Assembly: GCA_910578405.1 (NCBI GenBank)
Contig: CAJTQO010000057.1
Location: 1-17,697 of the forward strand
Reading direction: 5' to 3'
DNA length: 17,697 bases
DNA from: an uncultured Lachnospiraceae bacterium
GTDB lineage: Bacteria > Bacillota > Clostridia > Lachnospirales > Lachnospiraceae
Shown one piece after another: positions 14,206 to 17,697 of the stretch. The translations under genes were made by a program, and so were the position numbers. The notes beneath the pieces were generated by a model that saw only the letters and a program-made list of their open reading frames with translations, searched no databases and was not told where the DNA came from. The first letter of the stretch is position 1; the number at the start of each line of letters is the position of its first letter.

Positions 14206-15591
14206 GTGAAAGTGAAAAAGAGGAAGACAGCAATCCGGGTGTCAAATCTGGAAAAAGTGTATAAACTGTATGACAGACCTTCCGACCGGATGAAGGAGGC
14301 GCTGGGGCTTTCAAAGAAGAAGCGGTATAAGGAGCATCATGCGCTGAGCAAAGTCAATATGGTCGTGTATCAGGGGGAGACAGTAGGGATTATCGGGACG
14401 AATGGCTCCGGGAAATCCACAATCCTTAAGATTATCACCGGAGTTTTAAACCCTACGTCAGGAAAGGTGACAGTAAACGGGCGCATTTCCGCTTTGCTGG
14501 AGCTGGGCGCGGGATTTAATATGGAATACAACGGAATTGAGAACATCTATCTGAATGGGACGATGATTGGCTTTTCCGAGAAGGAAATAGACGAAAAGCT
14601 GGATGCCATCCTGGAATTTGCGGATATTGGGGACTATGTATACCAGCCGGTGAAAACTTACTCCAGCGGCATGTTTGTGCGGCTGGCTTTTGCGGTTGCC
14701 ATAAACATTGAGCCGGAAATCCTTATTGTGGATGAAGCGCTGTCCGTAGGGGACGTTTTTTTTCAGGCCAAGTGTTACCATAAATTTGAAGAATTTAAAA
14801 AAATGGGAAAGACCATCCTTTTTGTGAGCCATGATTTAAGCAGCATCAGCAAATATTGTGACCGGGTTGTGTTGTTAAACCAAGGGGTGAAGCTGGGGGA
14901 AGGGTCGCCCAAAGAGATGATTGACATCTATAAGCGGGTGCTGGTGGGGCAGTATGCCGTGCCGGAGGATAGGGAAAACCTGTTAGACGATCAGGAGCTG
15001 AATGCAGCGGCGGCGGCCAAGGCCGGGGGGAGCGTCCCATTAGGCGTAAACCCGGAGGCTTTGGAGTACGGGACAAATGCGGCAAAGATTACGGAATACT
15101 TTATGACAGACGAAGCGGGGGTACATACCACAGCAGTCATTAAGGGACAGGAATTTACACTTCATATGAGGGTAGAATTTATGGAGGACATTCCGGCCCC
15201 TATTTTTGCTTTTACCATAAAGAATATCAAGGGAACGGAGATTACAGGGACGAATACGATGGTGGAAAAATCCTTCCTGGATGCAGTGCGGGCCGGGGAG
15301 TGCAAGGAGATTACCTTCCGGCAGAAAATGAGCTTACAGGGCGGGGAATACCTGCTTTCCCTTGGCGTAACCGGGTATGAGCAGGATATGTTCCAGGTGT
15401 ACCACCGCCTGTATGATGTGCTGAACCTGACGGTAATATCCGATAAAGATACGGTAGGCTATTACGATATGGGCAGTATCGTGCAGGTGCAGGACTGGCA
15501 GGGGGACGGGATGGAAGCGCAAGTAGCCGCGCCGGAGGAAGAGGATGGAAGCGCGGTTGCGCAACCGGAAGAAGAAGCAGGGCTGGAATAG
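14206..15591 (+). CDS. wzt: Polysaccharide export ATPase with C-terminal carbohydrate-binding domain (Wzt-like)
   Basis: A 461-residue ABC ATPase partner of the preceding permease. Walker A GTNGSGKST lies at residues 64-72, the signature YSSGMFVRLAFAVA near 152-165, Walker B ILIVDEA at 172-178 with Glu177, and the switch His in VSHD at 209. After a linker (about 245-285) comes a second domain (about 288-430) with YGTNAAKITEYFM, an EDIPAPIFAFTIKNIKG strand and GTNT. These are hallmarks of the Wzt C-terminal domain, which in E. coli O9a binds the modified non-reducing end of the polymer. An acidic tail ends the protein. GTG 14206 is preferred because aggag lies 8 bases upstream; TTG 14152 and ATG 14164 are in-frame alternatives without ribosome sites. 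Confidence 0.93.
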   Translation: MKVKKRKTAIRVSNLEKVYKLYDRPSDRMKEALGLSKKKRYKEHHALSKVNMVVYQGETVGIIGTNGSGKSTILKIITGVLNPTSGKVTVNGRISALLELGAGFNMEYNGIENIYLNGTMIGFSEKEIDEKLDAILEFADIGDYVYQPVKTYSSGMFVRLAFAVAINIEPEILIVDEALSVGDVFFQAKCYHKFEEFKKMGKTILFVSHDLSSISKYCDRVVLLNQGVKLGEGSPKEMIDIYKRVLVGQYAVPEDRENLLDDQELNAAAAAKAGGSVPLGVNPEALEYGTNAAKITEYFMTDEAGVHTTAVIKGQEFTLHMRVEFMEDIPAPIFAFTIKNIKGTEITGTNTMVEKSFLDAVRAGECKEITFRQKMSLQGGEYLLSLGVTGYEQDMFQVYHRLYDVLNLTVISDKDTVGYYDMGSIVQVQDWQGDGMEAQVAAPEEEDGSAVAQPEEEAGLE

Positions 15592-15600
15592 GAGGCGGAA

Positions 15601-17688
15601 ATGACAGAGTTGATAGGGAAAATCACACTTGATAAAAAGCATTATCCGGGGGAGGATTTTTACTGTGATGGGGAAGTGGAAGACGAACTGCTGGAAATTG
15701 TGAAGAACCATCCGGCGGAGGATTACCAGCAGATGATTGAGGAGCGTGCAAGCTGGCCTATATTGTATCATTTGTCGCCTTTACGGGAAAATATTGTGGA
15801 CTGGATTCCGATGGACAAGGAGGCTAAGGTATTGGAAATCGGCTCGGGATGCGGGGCGATTACAGGGAAGCTTTCAGAAAAGGCCGGGAGCGTAGTCTGT
15901 GTGGAGCTTTCCCAAAAAAGGAGCCTAATCAATGCCTATCGCCATCAGGACTGCGGGAATATAACGATTCATTTGGGGAATTTTAAAGATGTGGAACCGG
16001 AGCTTGGGGAGGATTTTGATTATATTTTTTTCATTGGCGTTTTTGAGTATGGACAGAGCTATATTCAGACAAAGGAACCTTATACGGACTGGCTAAGAAT
16101 GATGCAGCGGCATTTAAAGCCCGGGGGCCGGATTGTGATAGCCATAGAGAACAAGCTTGGGCTGAAATATTTTGCAGGGTGCAGGGAAGACCATCTTGGC
16201 ACGTTTTTTTCAGGGGTGGAAGACTATGCCCAGGGAGGCGGCGTGCGCACATTTTCCAAAAGCAGGCTGGAGCAGATGTTCCGGGAATGCGGGATGGTGG
16301 AATATTCTTTTTATTATCCTTACCCGGATTACAAATTTATGACGACGGTTTATTCGGACGGACGGCTGCCTAAGCCAGGGGAGTTGTATGATAACCTGCG
16401 CAATTTTGACCGGGACAGGATGCTGCTATTTGATGAAAAGCAGGCATTTGACGGGATTGTAAAAGATGGGCTGTTTCCGGTGTTTTCCAATTCCTATGTG
16501 GCGGTAATCGGCCGGGGATTTGATGTAAAATACGCCAAATATTCCAATGACCGCGCGCCGGAGTATGCCATCCGCACGGAAATCAGTGAGAAGGGCGGGC
16601 GGCGCAGCGTAAAGAAAAAGGCGCTGACCGAAGAAGCGCAGGAGCATATCGGGAGTATGCGGACGGCTTATAAGGATTTGAAGGAAAGGTTTGAAGGCAG
16701 TAAGCTGGAAATCAATGCCTGCAGCTTAAACCATGGGGGAAAGAGCGCAACTTTTGAATATGTGGACGGCATTACGCTGGAGGAGATTTTGGACGGCTAT
16801 CTGGAGCGGGAGGACATTGCAGGGTTCCAGGCGGTTTTTGATGAATATGTGGAGAGGATTTCCTGGAAAGAGGATATGCCTGTGGCGGATTATGATTTGA
16901 TTTTTGCCAATATTTTGCTGCCGCCGGAGATTCTGGGGGATGGCGTGCCGGATGTGGATGCGGTGAAAGCTGCGGTCTGGACGATTATTGATTATGAGTG
17001 GACATTTGGGAAGCCAATGTCTGCAAAGGAGATTGCGTTCCGGGCGGTTTACTGTTATGTGCTGGAAAATGAAAAGCGTAAAAAGCTGGACGTAAATGGC
17101 ACGCTGGGGAAATTAGGCATTACGAAGCAGGAAGCGGATGCTTACCGGAGACAGGAGATGGACTTCCAGAAATTTGTGGCGGGCAGGCGCAAAGCCATGG
17201 GGGAGATAAGGGAGGCCATTGGCAATAGAGTGTCGGAGCCTTTGAAATGGCTGGATAAGTTCGGGGAGGCTTCCGCAAAAGATTGGGTACAGGTGTATGA
17301 GGACAGAGGGGAAGGGTGCCGGGAAGAGGACTCTTATTTTGTGATGGACGCTTATGAGGAGGAAACGCGGATGCACTTTACCCTGTCGGTGAATGGGGAT
17401 GTGCATTTAATCCGCATAGACCCGGCGATGGATTATTGTGCGGTGAAAATAGAGGGATTGCTGTTTAACGGTGAAAAGGTGGAGCCGGACCGGAAAAAGG
17501 TGGTGACTAACGGCCGGAGGATGCAAAACGGCAGTTATGTTTTTGGCACGGATGACCCGAATATCAATATCAAACTGGAGGACTTGGCCAGGAAGTCGGA
17601 TAATACGTTGGAAGTGCGCATGGAGATAGTAAGGCTTCCGGCGGGCATTGCGCAGGATATGGCGGGGGCGGTGAGGAAGGTTTGGTAG
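15601..17688 (+). CDS. SAM methyltransferase fused to kinase-like domain and C-terminal beta domain (WbdD-like architecture)
   Basis: A 695-residue cytoplasmic protein. Residues 60-250 are a class I methyltransferase: motif I VLEIGSGCG (77-85), acidic ribose-binding Glu102, DFDYIFFIGVFEY (138-150), and LKPGGRIVIAIENK (172-185). Residues about 305-480 read like a protein-kinase/APH fold: lysines 338-340 on a strand, Glu344/345 in the next helix, hinge FEYVDGITLEEI (385-396), catalytic-loop-like Asp432 with Asn437 exactly five residues on, and Asp464 in IIDYEW. A helical stretch follows, then a beta-rich domain (about 575-680) with LIRIDP and YVFGTDDPNINI. MTase followed by kinase is the order of WbdD, which caps O-antigen chain ends. 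It starts 9 bases after wzt, with ggaggcgg just before the ATG. The MTase call is firm; the kinase call is from pattern only. Confidence 0.82.
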   Translation: MTELIGKITLDKKHYPGEDFYCDGEVEDELLEIVKNHPAEDYQQMIEERASWPILYHLSPLRENIVDWIPMDKEAKVLEIGSGCGAITGKLSEKAGSVVCVELSQKRSLINAYRHQDCGNITIHLGNFKDVEPELGEDFDYIFFIGVFEYGQSYIQTKEPYTDWLRMMQRHLKPGGRIVIAIENKLGLKYFAGCREDHLGTFFSGVEDYAQGGGVRTFSKSRLEQMFRECGMVEYSFYYPYPDYKFMTTVYSDGRLPKPGELYDNLRNFDRDRMLLFDEKQAFDGIVKDGLFPVFSNSYVAVIGRGFDVKYAKYSNDRAPEYAIRTEISEKGGRRSVKKKALTEEAQEHIGSMRTAYKDLKERFEGSKLEINACSLNHGGKSATFEYVDGITLEEILDGYLEREDIAGFQAVFDEYVERISWKEDMPVADYDLIFANILLPPEILGDGVPDVDAVKAAVWTIIDYEWTFGKPMSAKEIAFRAVYCYVLENEKRKKLDVNGTLGKLGITKQEADAYRRQEMDFQKFVAGRRKAMGEIREAIGNRVSEPLKWLDKFGEASAKDWVQVYEDRGEGCREEDSYFVMDAYEEETRMHFTLSVNGDVHLIRIDPAMDYCAVKIEGLLFNGEKVEPDRKKVVTNGRRMQNGSYVFGTDDPNINIKLEDLARKSDNTLEVRMEIVRLPAGIAQDMAGAVRKVW

Positions 17689-17697
17689 GAGTGGGGA

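Noticed and set aside
14139..14264. Separate small gene starting at ATG 14139 between wzm and wzt
   Set aside because: The frame runs into wzt in another reading frame, ends early, and has no domain; the aggag at 14193 serves wzt.

Overview
The window looks like a chromosomal segment of a Gram-positive Clostridia species, most likely Lachnospiraceae. I infer this from the family content (membrane-anchored GH25 lysozymes with Big_2 and choline-binding-like modules, Wzm/Wzt export next to rml genes), the Shine-Dalgarno-led, purine-rich coding strands and the near-balanced base composition. No RNA genes, insertion sequences, integrases or CRISPR arrays are visible. The theme is synthesis, capping, export and modification of a rhamnose-containing cell-surface polysaccharide.

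Layout. 1-2691 (+): a 5'-truncated MBOAT O-acyltransferase and an SGNH-type partner, a classic pair for O-acylating an exported glycan. 2709-4158 (-): a membrane-anchored SGNH-like protein whose nucleophile Ser is replaced by Asn, and an 85-residue zinc-ribbon protein. 4159-4595: intergenic, with promoters facing both ways. 4596-8159 (+): a giant GH25 protein with a roughly 460-residue acidic, repeat-bearing cytoplasmic head, ended by an intrinsic terminator. 8206-8736: a long non-coding gap with a 17-bp tandem, iteron-like array. 8737-17688 (+): one probable transcription unit, rmlB - rmlA - second GH25 - rmlC - wzm - wzt - methyltransferase/kinase-like fusion, running off the right edge toward further polysaccharide genes. 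rmlD and all glycosyltransferases are absent from the window.

How the genes may work together. RmlA, RmlB and RmlC make the dTDP-L-rhamnose precursor (RmlD must be elsewhere). A polymer built on a lipid carrier is exported by Wzm/Wzt. Wzt carries the C-terminal carbohydrate-recognition domain found in exporters that read a chain-end cap. The next gene fuses a SAM methyltransferase to a kinase-like fold, the architecture of the Gram-negative chain terminator WbdD. The best candidate for an undescribed system is therefore a Gram-positive cap-and-export length-control module embedded in an rml locus. The two GH25 enzymes share an extra extracellular domain and flank rmlB-rmlA; they may open peptidoglycan for polymer attachment. 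The MBOAT/SGNH pair may acylate the product. Many proteins here carry charged low-complexity expansions, which is a locus-wide oddity.
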